Assembly: GCA_025362765.1 (NCBI GenBank)
Contig: JANYFI010000819.1
Span: forward strand, 1 to 5,598
DNA: 5,598 bases
Reading direction: 5' to 3'
Source: Ferruginibacter sp.
GTDB lineage: Bacteria; Bacteroidota; Bacteroidia; Chitinophagales; Chitinophagaceae
The translations under genes were made by a program, and so were the position numbers. Of the stretch, positions 1 to 5,598 are shown piece after piece. Positions within the stretch are counted from its first letter, which is position 1; each line of letters starts with the position of its first letter. Under the pieces are notes generated by a model, which had not been told where the DNA came from, did no database searches, and was given only the letters and a program-made list of their open reading frames with translations.

Positions 1-1485
1 CCCATTTTCATTGCTCATCAAACCGGCCACCGGCAGGCTTAATACCTTGTCATCGCTGCCGTTAAAACTGACAGCGCTTATGCCGCCGTGCGCTTTAATT
101 ACCAGGTTAACTGCCCGGCAAATGCTTTCATCATCCAGGCCAACAGCAATAATATTGTGACTGTCATGCGCTACACTGGAAGCGATGGCGCCTTGTTGTA
201 AACCAATATTCTTTATAAAAGATTTTGTTACCGGCGAATTTTTATATCGGTTTACCACCACAATTTTTAGTATATCGGTTGTCGTATTGCTAACCATTTC
301 CTCATTAACTACGGTTGGCTTCGCACTTAATTTATTGGTGATCAGTTGCCCTTCAAGGGCTTCAATAACAGGCACTTCTTTTTCTCCTCTATATGCGATG
401 CTAAAATCTGAAATATTTTTTTCAGTACAATTAAATTGATTGATAATGCCGGAAGTTTCGGTCTCAATTAGTGACACACCATCCGAAGCAACCAGAATTC
501 CATTGATGTAAGTTTGTATGGTTTTAAACTGAACAAGGTCTTTCACGATAATAAAATCAGCATGGTCGCCTTCCCTCAATAAACCCACTTCAAGTTTGTA
601 ATGAAGTACCGGGTTAATACACGCAGCCCGTAAAACATTGAATACATCAATGCCTTTGGCCACAGCCCTTTCACATAACAGATTTATATGTCCTTCTACC
701 AAACTATCCGGATGTTTATCATCACTGCAAAACATTATGTTATCACTGTGATTGTGCAGCAACTCAACCAACGCATCAAAGTTTTTAGCTGCGCTTCCTT
801 CGCGGATTAGAATCTTCATACCATATTGCAATTTATCCATTGCTTCTGCTTCAGTAAAACATTCATGATCGGTACTAATGCCGGCTGCGATATAATTTTT
901 GGCTGCTTCTCCGCGTAAACCTGGTGCATGCCCATCCACGGGCTTGTTATATTTTTTTGCCGCTGCAATTTTTTTCGTCACTTCGGCATCACCAAACAAC
1001 ACCCCGGGAAAATTCATCATTTCACTTAGGTATTTTATGTCATCTTTTTGAAGTAAGATGTCAACATCATCAGCATTCAATGTGGCGCCGGCAGTTTCAA
1101 AAATAGTGGCTGGCACACAACTAGGAGCCCCGAAGTTAAATTTAAACGGCACCCTTTTTCCATTTTCAATCATAAACTCAACCCCCGCCAAGCCGCATAC
1201 GTTGGCGATTTCATGCGGGTCGCTTACTGTTGCTACCGTTCCATGAACCACCGCCAGTTTGGCGAATTCGGCGGGTACCAGCATGGAACTTTCTATGTGC
1301 ACATGACTATCAATAAATCCCGGTAAAATAAAATTTGCGCCGGGCTTCATTTCGTCAATTTTCCTGATCGATTTTATTTTCCCATTTTCAACTGTAACTT
1401 CTGCGTAAAAAATATTTTTGTTGAATATGTTTGCTATATTACCTTTTATAGAAAATTGCATATAATTTGTGTTTAAAATTTGCAT
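1..1485 (-). CDS. ade: Adenine deaminase (3'-truncated by window edge)
   Basis: Predicted to deaminate adenine to hypoxanthine and ammonia in the cytoplasm (purine salvage). The reverse strand reads openly for 495 codons to the left edge with no stop. The amidohydrolase signature of the Ade family (COG1001) is clear: H61-V-H63-IESSM, SDPHE with H91, [14 protein letters not shown] with E155, DGHAPG with H186, TDHE with H207, IREGSAAKN, and SDDKHPD with D255/D256. The H61/H63, H186, H207 and D255 positions are the likely metal or catalytic residues. The C-terminal Ade domain is also present (VAHDSHN, 438-444). E. coli Ade is about 588 residues and other members are somewhat shorter, so roughly 50-90 residues are probably missing. 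The start at 1485 is the first ATG after an in-frame stop (1492-1494). Met9 (ATG at 1461-1459, MQFSIKGN) is a credible alternative because homology plausibly begins there. It is transcribed divergently from the neighbouring genes, with no functional link evident. Identity is confident; the exact start is not. Confidence 0.95.
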   Translation of the reverse strand, partial: MQILNTNYMQFSIKGNIANIFNKNIFYAEVTVENGKIKSIRKIDEMKPGANFILPGFIDSHVHIESSMLVPAEFAKLAVVHGTVATVSDPHEIANVCGLAGVEFMIENGKRVPFKFNFGAPSCVPATIFETAGATLNADDVDILLQKDDIKYLSEMMNFPGVLFGDAEVTKKIAAAKKYNKPVDGHAPGLRGEAAKNYIAAGISTDHECFTEAEAMDKLQYGMKILIREGSAAKNFDALVELLHNHSDNIMFCSDDKHPDSLVEGHINLLCERAVAKGIDVFNVLRAACINPVLHYKLEVGLLREGDHADFIIVKDLVQFKTIQTYINGILVASDGVSLIETETSGIINQFNCTEKNISDFSIAYRGEKEVPVIEALEGQLITNKLSAKPTVVNEEMVSNTTTDILKIVVVNRYKNSPVTKSFIKNIGLQQGAIASSVAHDSHNIIAVGLDDESICRAVNLVIKAHGGISAVSFNGSDDKVLSLPVAGLMSNENG

Positions 1486-1627
1486 TTGATCTTATAAAAA
1501 TAAGCATAACCTCTGTTACTTTTTTCCTCAGGAAAAGTGCCACTTATTTCCTGCATTTTCTTTTATAAAATCCACGGTGCCGTCTTTTATTTTACTATAT
1601 CTTACCGCTTTAATTTACATTAGCTAA
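1486..1627. promoter_or_regulatory. Divergent intergenic region between ade and the LolA-like pair
   Basis: This 142-bp A/T-rich stretch must hold the promoters of ade (leftward) and of the gene at 1628 (rightward). No full TAnnTTTG element is visible. The nearest match for ade is TATTTTTA on the minus strand (plus positions 1495-1502), one base off consensus. Its position so close to 1485 would suit initiation at Met9 better than at Met1. For the rightward gene, TAATTTAC (1611-1618) is a weak match lying just before the ATG. I see no small ORF or RNA gene here. Confidence 0.5.
1518..1538. repeat. Short inverted repeat in the divergent intergenic region
   Basis: TTTTCCT (1522-1528) and AGGAAAA (1530-1536) are perfect inverted arms around a single C. 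The symmetry extends to ACT and AGT on the outside if two extra T residues in the left arm are allowed. A second small palindrome, AAGTG-C-CACTT (1535-1545), overlaps its right edge. One-base centres suggest dyad symmetry in DNA (a possible operator) rather than an RNA hairpin. Its location between divergent genes fits an operator, but low-complexity A/T sequence makes chance a real alternative. Confidence 0.35.
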
Positions 1628-2353
1628 ATGAAGAATCTCGTTCTGTTTGGGTTGTTCGTCTTTTTGTTGGTAGCAGTTCAGTTTGCCGGGGGGCAAAGTG
1701 TAGACGAGATCATCGAAAAATACATTCGTACCAAAGGCGGGGATGCGAATGCCGCAGTAATACAAAGCATGTACATGGAAGGATTAATAATTCTGATGGG
1801 CTTTACTGCCGGTATAAAAATTTCAAAAATTAAGGATGATTTAAATCCAGCAGGGTTTAACATACAATGGTTGCTGACAGGTGGTGAAGGGGTTGACACG
1901 ACATCCGGAAATTTACTGAATGATCCTGATTGGCTGAATAACCTTATGGCTGAAATGCAGGCGGTGCCTGATATTGGTGTGCATCTTTATAACTATAGCA
2001 GTAAAGGATCAGCAGCGGTATTAATTGGTAAAGAAACCATTGAAGACAATAGTTGCTATCATATAAAACTAACTACCAGGGAGCAAACTGAAATACACTA
2101 TTGGATCAATTCAGCAAGTTTTTTGTTGCAGCAGTCTTGCGTGATAGATAAAGGCCGGGAAAGAAATACTGGTGGCGACAATTATTTCAGTTACGATAAC
2201 TATCAATCACTGGAAGGAATTATGATTGCACAGTCACTGCAAATTGAAAAAAGAACCGGGCATCAAAACAGCCACTGCGAAATAGTGTTTAATAAAATGC
2301 TCATTAACCAACCGGGTGAATCAATTATTGTAAAACAAACTAATCATTTATAA
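1628..2353 (+). CDS. Exported LolA-like protein, diverged paralogue
   Basis: Encodes 241 residues with a hydrophobic N-terminal signal peptide (about residues 1-22, ending near AGGQ). There is no lipobox cysteine, so a soluble periplasmic protein is expected. The mature part starts SVDEIIEKYIRTKGGD, closely matching the start of the downstream protein (TVDEIVNKYVDALGGK). A second match lies in the C-terminal half: C143-YHIKLT followed by IHYWINSASFLLQQ, against C149-FKIKATL and VTYFIDSKTYFIVK downstream. The middle is poorly conserved: the GW..MPF segment of the neighbour is absent, and the C-terminal tail is different. It is probably a tandem-duplicated member of the Bacteroidota LolA-like (outer-membrane lipoprotein-sorting-like) group; the ligand or partner is unknown. 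It ends in two consecutive TAA codons, 11 bp before the next gene, and is probably co-transcribed with it. The real-gene call is strong; function rests on the neighbour. Confidence 0.8.
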   Translation: MKNLVLFGLFVFLLVAVQFAGGQSVDEIIEKYIRTKGGDANAAVIQSMYMEGLIILMGFTAGIKISKIKDDLNPAGFNIQWLLTGGEGVDTTSGNLLNDPDWLNNLMAEMQAVPDIGVHLYNYSSKGSAAVLIGKETIEDNSCYHIKLTTREQTEIHYWINSASFLLQQSCVIDKGRERNTGGDNYFSYDNYQSLEGIMIAQSLQIEKRTGHQNSHCEIVFNKMLINQPGESIIVKQTNHL

Positions 2354-2364
2354 TAAACAAACAC

Positions 2365-3069
2365 ATGAAAGAAATGAAACTTTGCTTATTAGCCTTAGCC
2401 GTATTTGTAAGCGTGCAAAAAATCCATGCTCAAACAGTTGACGAAATTGTAAACAAATATGTAGACGCACTGGGTGGAAAAGAAAAACTGGCTTCGCTAA
2501 AGTCGGTACGGATGGAAGGAACGCTGAATGTTGATGGAACGGAGGTTAGCCTTACCATTACAAAATTAAGCGCAATTGGGCAACGGAACGATATCCTGGT
2601 GATGGGCACGAGTGGATACCAGATTTTTACGCCCGTTGCAGGCTGGTCTTTTATGCCTTTTTTAGGACAGTCTGCCGCTGAGGTAATGAAAGATGAAGAA
2701 GTTAAAACAGGAAGTTCGGAACTTGATCTGCAGGGCAATTTATTTAATTATAAGGAAAAAGGGAACCAGCTTGAGCTGCAGGGAAAAGTCAGCGCAGAAA
2801 ATGTGGATTGTTTTAAAATAAAAGCCACACTCAAATCCGGCAGGGTGGTTACTTATTTTATTGACAGCAAGACTTATTTTATAGTTAAATCGGTGGTTGC
2901 ACAAAATGTTGCAGGTGAAGAAGAAGTGGTAAATACCTATGCCAATTATAAAGCTACCGATGGCGGATATATTTTTCCCTTTACACATATCATTCCGAGG
3001 GGCGAAATCACTTTTACAAAGATAGAAACCAATGTAGCAGTGGATGAAAAGATTTTTTCAGCCAATTAA
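2365..3069 (+). CDS. Exported LolA-like (outer-membrane lipoprotein-sorting-like) protein
   Basis: Encodes 234 residues. Residues 1-22 form a signal peptide with a good signal peptidase I site (KIHA before Q23). There is a cysteine in the hydrophobic core (C7) but no lipobox, so the product is likely periplasmic. The mature protein begins TVDEIVNKYVDALGGKEKL and continues with a predicted beta-rich body. It contains GWSFMPFLG (93-101), a GNLFNYKEKG / LELQGK segment (about 126-142), C149-FKIKATLKSG and TYFIDSKTYF. This order (VDE..xKY..ALGG, GW..PF, YK.KG..xEL.GK, IK.T...G..TYxID..TY) is what I know from Bacteroidota proteins annotated as LolA-like or outer-membrane lipoprotein-sorting proteins. 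Their actual substrate is mostly unproven, so transport of a lipoprotein or other lipid-bearing ligand is inference. It lies 11 bp after its diverged paralogue. A second ATG at codon 4 (2374) is an alternative start. Confidence 0.85.
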   Translation: MKEMKLCLLALAVFVSVQKIHAQTVDEIVNKYVDALGGKEKLASLKSVRMEGTLNVDGTEVSLTITKLSAIGQRNDILVMGTSGYQIFTPVAGWSFMPFLGQSAAEVMKDEEVKTGSSELDLQGNLFNYKEKGNQLELQGKVSAENVDCFKIKATLKSGRVVTYFIDSKTYFIVKSVVAQNVAGEEEVVNTYANYKATDGGYIFPFTHIIPRGEITFTKIETNVAVDEKIFSAN

Positions 3070-3091
3070 GATGCAGGGCGAAAATGGTTTT

Positions 3092-3106
3092 TACAGTACA
3101 GTACAG
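3092..3106. repeat. Three tandem TACAG units
   Basis: TACAG occurs three times head to tail without mismatch, just after the stop of the LolA-like gene and immediately before the candidate terminator. It is a short microsatellite-like run, with no function evident. Confidence 0.7.
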
Positions 3107-3108
3107 GG

Positions 3109-3154
3109 AAGGGATTAAAATAATGGGAGCCGCTATTAGGTAAGTCCCTTTTTT
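3109..3154 (+). terminator. Candidate intrinsic terminator of the LolA-like pair
   Basis: AAGGGA (3109-3114) is complementary to TCCCTT (3145-3150). The stem can continue with TTA/TAA past one bulged G and with an inner AATA (3119-3122) / TATT (3134-3137) pair. A T-run (through 3154) follows directly. The position, 40 bases after the stop codon, is right for terminating this transcription unit. The stem is imperfect and the enclosed loop long, so this is only a moderate candidate. Confidence 0.4.
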
Positions 3155-3239
3155 GTCAGGGTAGTTTTTATAGTTAAAATAATTTCATAATACCCGTCAA
3201 AAGCTTTAAAATTAAGCATTATTTTACTATAATCCTTCG

Positions 3240-3247
3240 TACCTTTG
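3240..3247 (+). promoter_or_regulatory. gap promoter, Bacteroidota -7 element TACCTTTG
   Basis: TACCTTTG matches the Bacteroidota -7 consensus TAnnTTTG exactly and is followed by CAACG. This places the likely transcription start around 3250-3256, giving a 5' leader of about 30 nucleotides before the gap ATG at 3283. A convincing -33 TTTG box is not visible at the usual spacing; the upstream region is simply A/T-rich. A strong promoter would suit a highly expressed glycolytic gene. Confidence 0.7.
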
Positions 3248-3282
3248 CAACGTTTATAAAAAATCAAAAAATCACTTTTATT

Positions 3283-4293
3283 ATGAGTACAGTTAAAGTT
3301 GCCATTAACGGATTCGGACGCATCGGCCGTTTGGTATTTCGTCAGATTTATAATATGCAGGGCATTGATGTTGTTGCAATCAATGATTTAACAAGTCCCG
3401 CAGTGTTGGCACACTTATTAAAATACGATAGTGCACAGGGCCGTTTCGACCAGGAAGTTACGTCTACTGAAAATTCAATTATAGTAAATGGTCACGAAGT
3501 AAAAATTTATGCACAAAAAGATCCTGCTCAAATTCCATGGGGAAGTCACGGAGTGGACGTGGTAATTGAAAGCACTGGTTTTTTCACTGATAAAGCCAAA
3601 GCAGAAGCCCATATAACTGCGGGAGCAAAAAGAGTAGTCATTTCCGCACCGGCTACCGGCGATTTAAAAACAGTTGTTTTCAATGTTAATCATGCTATCC
3701 TTGATGGTACTGAAACCATTATTAGTTGTGCCAGTTGCACAACCAATTGTCTTGCTCCAATGGCAAAAGTACTGAATGATAAATTTGGTATTGCCACTGC
3801 GATCATGACTACCATTCACGCTTATACCAACGATCAGAATACCCTGGATGCACCGCATCCAAAAGGTGATTTGCGCAGGGCGAGAGCCGCTGCTGCCAAC
3901 ATCGTTCCCAATAGCACCGGCGCTGCAAAAGCAATCGGACTGGTATTACCTGAGTTAAAGGGTAAATTGGATGGAAGTGCGCAAAGGGTACCTGTTATTA
4001 CAGGCTCCTTAACTGAATTAACCAGCGTGTTAAATAAATCAGTAACTATCGAGGAAATAAACGCAGCCATGAAAGAAGCCAGTAATGAAAGTTTTGGGTA
4101 TAACGAAGATGAAATTGTTAGCTCTGATATAATCGGTACAACTTTCGGTTCTTTGTTTGATGCAACACAAACTAAAGTGCTGACTGTTGGCGATAAACAA
4201 CTGGTAAAAACGGTTAGCTGGTACGACAATGAAATGAGTTATGTATCTCAATTGGTGCGTACGGTTCATTTTTTTGCAGGTTTAATCAAGTAA
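3283..4293 (+). CDS. gap: Glyceraldehyde-3-phosphate dehydrogenase, phosphorylating
   Basis: Catalyses glyceraldehyde-3-phosphate + phosphate + NAD to 1,3-bisphosphoglycerate + NADH in cytoplasmic glycolysis (reversible in gluconeogenesis). The 336-residue length is the normal full length. The Rossmann nucleotide-binding loop is NGFGRIGR (9-16). D35 in AINDLT is the acidic residue expected for binding the adenosine ribose of NAD. The catalytic motif ASCTTNC contains the nucleophile C152, and H179 in [10 protein letters not shown] is the catalytic base. [20 protein letters not shown] and the C-terminal SWYDNEMSY are also present. The coenzyme-contact position reads LDAPHP. Its Pro matches NAD-specific bacterial enzymes, so NAD preference is likely though not proven. 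The start follows the TACCTTTG promoter by about 35 bases. A strong terminator lies after the stop, ahead of pgk, which encodes the next pathway enzyme. Confidence 0.98.
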   Translation: MSTVKVAINGFGRIGRLVFRQIYNMQGIDVVAINDLTSPAVLAHLLKYDSAQGRFDQEVTSTENSIIVNGHEVKIYAQKDPAQIPWGSHGVDVVIESTGFFTDKAKAEAHITAGAKRVVISAPATGDLKTVVFNVNHAILDGTETIISCASCTTNCLAPMAKVLNDKFGIATAIMTTIHAYTNDQNTLDAPHPKGDLRRARAAAANIVPNSTGAAKAIGLVLPELKGKLDGSAQRVPVITGSLTELTSVLNKSVTIEEINAAMKEASNESFGYNEDEIVSSDIIGTTFGSLFDATQTKVLTVGDKQLVKTVSWYDNEMSYVSQLVRTVHFFAGLIK

Positions 4294-4319
4294 AAAGAGG
4301 TCTCTCAATACTTTTATTA

Positions 4320-4356
4320 TGATAGCCTCTTATGCAAATAAGGGGCTATTGTTTTT
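4320..4356 (+). terminator. Strong intrinsic terminator after gap
   Basis: ATAGCCTCTTAT (4322-4333) pairs with ATAAGGGGCTAT (4338-4349): twelve base pairs with one internal G-U wobble. G4321/T4350 and T4320/G4351 add two more wobbles. The loop is GCAA (4334-4337), a stable GNRA tetraloop. TTTTT (4352-4356) and then ATT follow directly. It lies 27 bases after the gap stop and is the clearest non-coding element in the window. It should end most gap transcripts before pgk. Confidence 0.92.
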
Positions 4357-4382
4357 ATTCTGGGAATACAGTTTTAACCGGA

Positions 4383-4397
4383 TACAATATTGGCAAC
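4383..4397 (+). promoter_or_regulatory. Weak candidate pgk promoter
   Basis: With a terminator upstream, pgk should have its own promoter in 4357-4413. The best resemblance is AATATTGG-CAAC (4386-4397), which matches the gap element TTTG-CAAC in seven of eight bases over TTGGCAAC. It matches only six of eight positions of TAnnTTTG, and no clear -33 box is seen. It would give a very short leader of about 10-15 nucleotides. Confidence 0.25.
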
Positions 4398-4413
4398 AAC
4401 ATAAAATATTCAA

Positions 4414-5598
4414 ATGAGCAAATTTTCAGACTTTAATTTCGCAGGTCATAAAGCCCTTGTGAGGGTAGACTTTAATGTGCCATTGGATGGCCAATTTAAC
4501 ATCACGGACGATACCAGGATGACAGCTACCATTCCCACTATTAAAAAAATATTGGCTGAAGGCGGAAGCGCTATTTTAATGAGTCATTTCGGACGGCCAA
4601 AAGATGGGCCGGCAGATAAATATTCACTGAAGCATTTGGTAAAACATCTACATGAATTATTAAATGCCGACGGCGGAAACAGCACCAAAGTTTTTTTCGC
4701 TGATGATTGTGTTGGAGAACAGGCGGCACTAACCGCATCCATGTTAAAAGGCGGTGAAGTGTTGTTGCTGGAAAATCTTCGATTTTACAAAGAGGAAGAA
4801 AATGGCGATAACGATTTTGCCAAGAAATTAAGCAAGCTGGGTGATGTATATGTGAACGATGCATTTGGAACTGCTCACCGGGCGCATGCCTCTACTGCAG
4901 TGATTGCACAGTTTTTTGCACCGGAAAATAGAATGTTTGGTTTATTAATGGAAAGCGAAGTAAAGAGCGCCGAGAAAGTATTGCACGAAGCGGAGAAACC
5001 TTTCACCGCCATCATTGGCGGGGCAAAGGTTTCAGATAAAATTTTGATCATAGAAAATTTATTGCAAAGGGCTACTGATATTATTATTGGCGGCGGCATG
5101 GCATATACTTTCTTAAAAGCAAGAGGCGGCAATATTGGGAATTCTTTGTGTGAAGATGACCGCTTGCAGACGGCACTTGATATTTTGGAGAAGGCCAAAC
5201 AAAAAAATGTAAGTATTCATCTGCCGGAAGATTCCGTTATTGCAGATAAGTTTGCCGCTGATGCCAACACCGATATTCGACCAAGCGATTCCATTCCTGC
5301 CGGATGGATGGGACTGGATATTGGGCCGAAAGCAATCGGTATTTTTAGTGAAGTCATCCGCAATTCAAAAACCATTTTGTGGAATGGGCCAATGGGTGTT
5401 TTTGAAATGGAAAAATTTCAGGGAGGCACAAAAGCCATCGCATTGGCTGTGGCAGATGCTACTGAAAAAGGTGCTTTTAGCTTGGTTGGCGGCGGAGACA
5501 GCGTTGCTGCCGTTAATCAATTTCATCTGGCAGATAAAGTAAGTTACGTAAGCACAGGCGGCGGGGCTATGCTGGAATATTTTGAAGGAAAAGTATTG
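4414..5598 (+). CDS. pgk: Phosphoglycerate kinase (lacks last few codons at window edge)
   Basis: Transfers the acyl phosphate of 1,3-bisphosphoglycerate to ADP, giving 3-phosphoglycerate and ATP; cytoplasmic, directly downstream of Gap in glycolysis. The frame is open for 395 codons to the right edge. Bacterial Pgk is usually about 395-400 residues, so only a handful are missing. Substrate-site residues of the N-terminal domain are visible: VDFNVP with D19 and N21, R35, SHFGRP with H58 and R61, ENLRF with R123, and [10 protein letters not shown] with R156. The C-terminal nucleotide domain shows GGAKVSDK (202-209), [20 protein letters not shown] (322-331) and GGGDS (359-363), then the late [14 protein letters not shown]. 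The start at 4414 is the first ATG after an in-frame TAA (4402-4404) and gives the usual length. No frameshift or missing key residue was found. Confidence 0.97.
   Translation, partial: MSKFSDFNFAGHKALVRVDFNVPLDGQFNITDDTRMTATIPTIKKILAEGGSAILMSHFGRPKDGPADKYSLKHLVKHLHELLNADGGNSTKVFFADDCVGEQAALTASMLKGGEVLLLENLRFYKEEENGDNDFAKKLSKLGDVYVNDAFGTAHRAHASTAVIAQFFAPENRMFGLLMESEVKSAEKVLHEAEKPFTAIIGGAKVSDKILIIENLLQRATDIIIGGGMAYTFLKARGGNIGNSLCEDDRLQTALDILEKAKQKNVSIHLPEDSVIADKFAADANTDIRPSDSIPAGWMGLDIGPKAIGIFSEVIRNSKTILWNGPMGVFEMEKFQGGTKAIALAVADATEKGAFSLVGGGDSVAAVNQFHLADKVSYVSTGGGAMLEYFEGKVL

Larger units (their letters stand above)
3070..3282. other. Intergenic region upstream of gap
   Basis: This 213-bp non-coding gap holds three TACAG units, a weak candidate terminator and the gap promoter, each listed separately. 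Two further small symmetries are visible. GGGTA (3159-3163) pairs with TACCC (3191-3195) across an A/T-rich loop. GCTTTAA (3203-3209) faces TTAAGC (3212-3217) with one extra T, some 20-35 bases upstream of the -7 element. No ORF of note is present. Confidence 0.6.

Noticed and set aside
185..1246. Three plus-strand open frames (185-439, 924-1106, 1058-1246)
   Set aside because: They lie antisense inside ade, whose reverse-strand reading frame carries all family motifs; their translations look like random, low-complexity shadows.
1561..1583. Palindrome TTTTATAAAA (1561-1570) and ACGG-TG-CCGT (1574-1583)
   Set aside because: Both are very short and expected by chance in such sequence; no T-run, promoter spacing or repetition supports a function.
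1678..2988. Minus-strand open frames inside the two LolA-like genes
   Set aside because: The plus-strand frames have signal peptides, shared motifs and full-length family structure; the opposite frames show no domain-like features.
3159..3217. Small inverted repeats GGGTA/TACCC and GCTTTAA/TTAAGC before gap
   Set aside because: Arms of five to six bases, one with a long A/T loop and one with a mismatch, are too weak to call a riboswitch or operator.
3664..4269. Three minus-strand open frames antisense to gap, the longest 131 codons
   Set aside because: Gap is unmistakable on the plus strand; long antisense frames are common opposite conserved coding sequence and no promoter or start context supports them.
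4571..5542. Minus-strand frames 4571-4864 and 4875-5198 and plus-strand frame 5240-5542
   Set aside because: All lie within the continuous pgk frame, which keeps every key residue to the window edge. The plus-strand 5240-5542 frame is an out-of-phase shadow, not a sign of a pgk frameshift.
1..5598. Search for mobile elements, CRISPR, defence or toxin-antitoxin genes, tRNA or rRNA
   Set aside because: No transposase-like frame, terminal repeats, spaced repeats or RNA-gene signatures were seen; apart from short gaps, the window is filled by five recognisable or family-assignable genes.

Overview
The window looks like an ordinary chromosomal housekeeping segment from a member of the Bacteroidota, most likely Chitinophagaceae or a relative. 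Three signs point there. No start codon is preceded by a recognisable Shine-Dalgarno sequence, and all have A/T-rich leaders. A TACCTTTG element, the Bacteroidota -7 promoter consensus (TAnnTTTG), sits upstream of gap. The protein sequences, including a tandem pair of exported LolA-like proteins of a type common in that phylum, also fit. The family-level placement is inference from remembered sequence style, not from a search.

Layout: positions 1-1485 (minus strand) hold most of an adenine deaminase gene (ade), whose 3' end runs off the left edge. A 142-bp divergent intergenic region follows, carrying a short inverted repeat. Two plus-strand genes come next, 11 bp apart (1628-2353 and 2365-3069). 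Both encode signal-peptide-bearing proteins of about 235-240 residues resembling the Bacteroidota LolA-like (outer-membrane lipoprotein-sorting-like) family. The second looks typical and the first is a strongly diverged paralogue. A 213-bp gap (3070-3282) contains a weak candidate terminator and then the gap promoter.

Positions 3283-4293 encode a complete phosphorylating glyceraldehyde-3-phosphate dehydrogenase (gap). A very clear intrinsic terminator (4320-4356, GCAA tetraloop) lies between it and the phosphoglycerate kinase gene (pgk, 4414 to the right edge), which lacks only the last few codons. Gap and Pgk catalyse consecutive glycolytic steps: glyceraldehyde-3-phosphate to 1,3-bisphosphoglycerate, then 1,3-bisphosphoglycerate to 3-phosphoglycerate plus ATP. 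The terminator implies that pgk is at least partly transcribed on its own rather than as a simple gap-pgk operon.

I see no mobile element, CRISPR array, rRNA or tRNA gene, and no convincing new biological system. The points most worth a second look are the diverged tandem LolA-like pair and the transcription architecture around gap and pgk.
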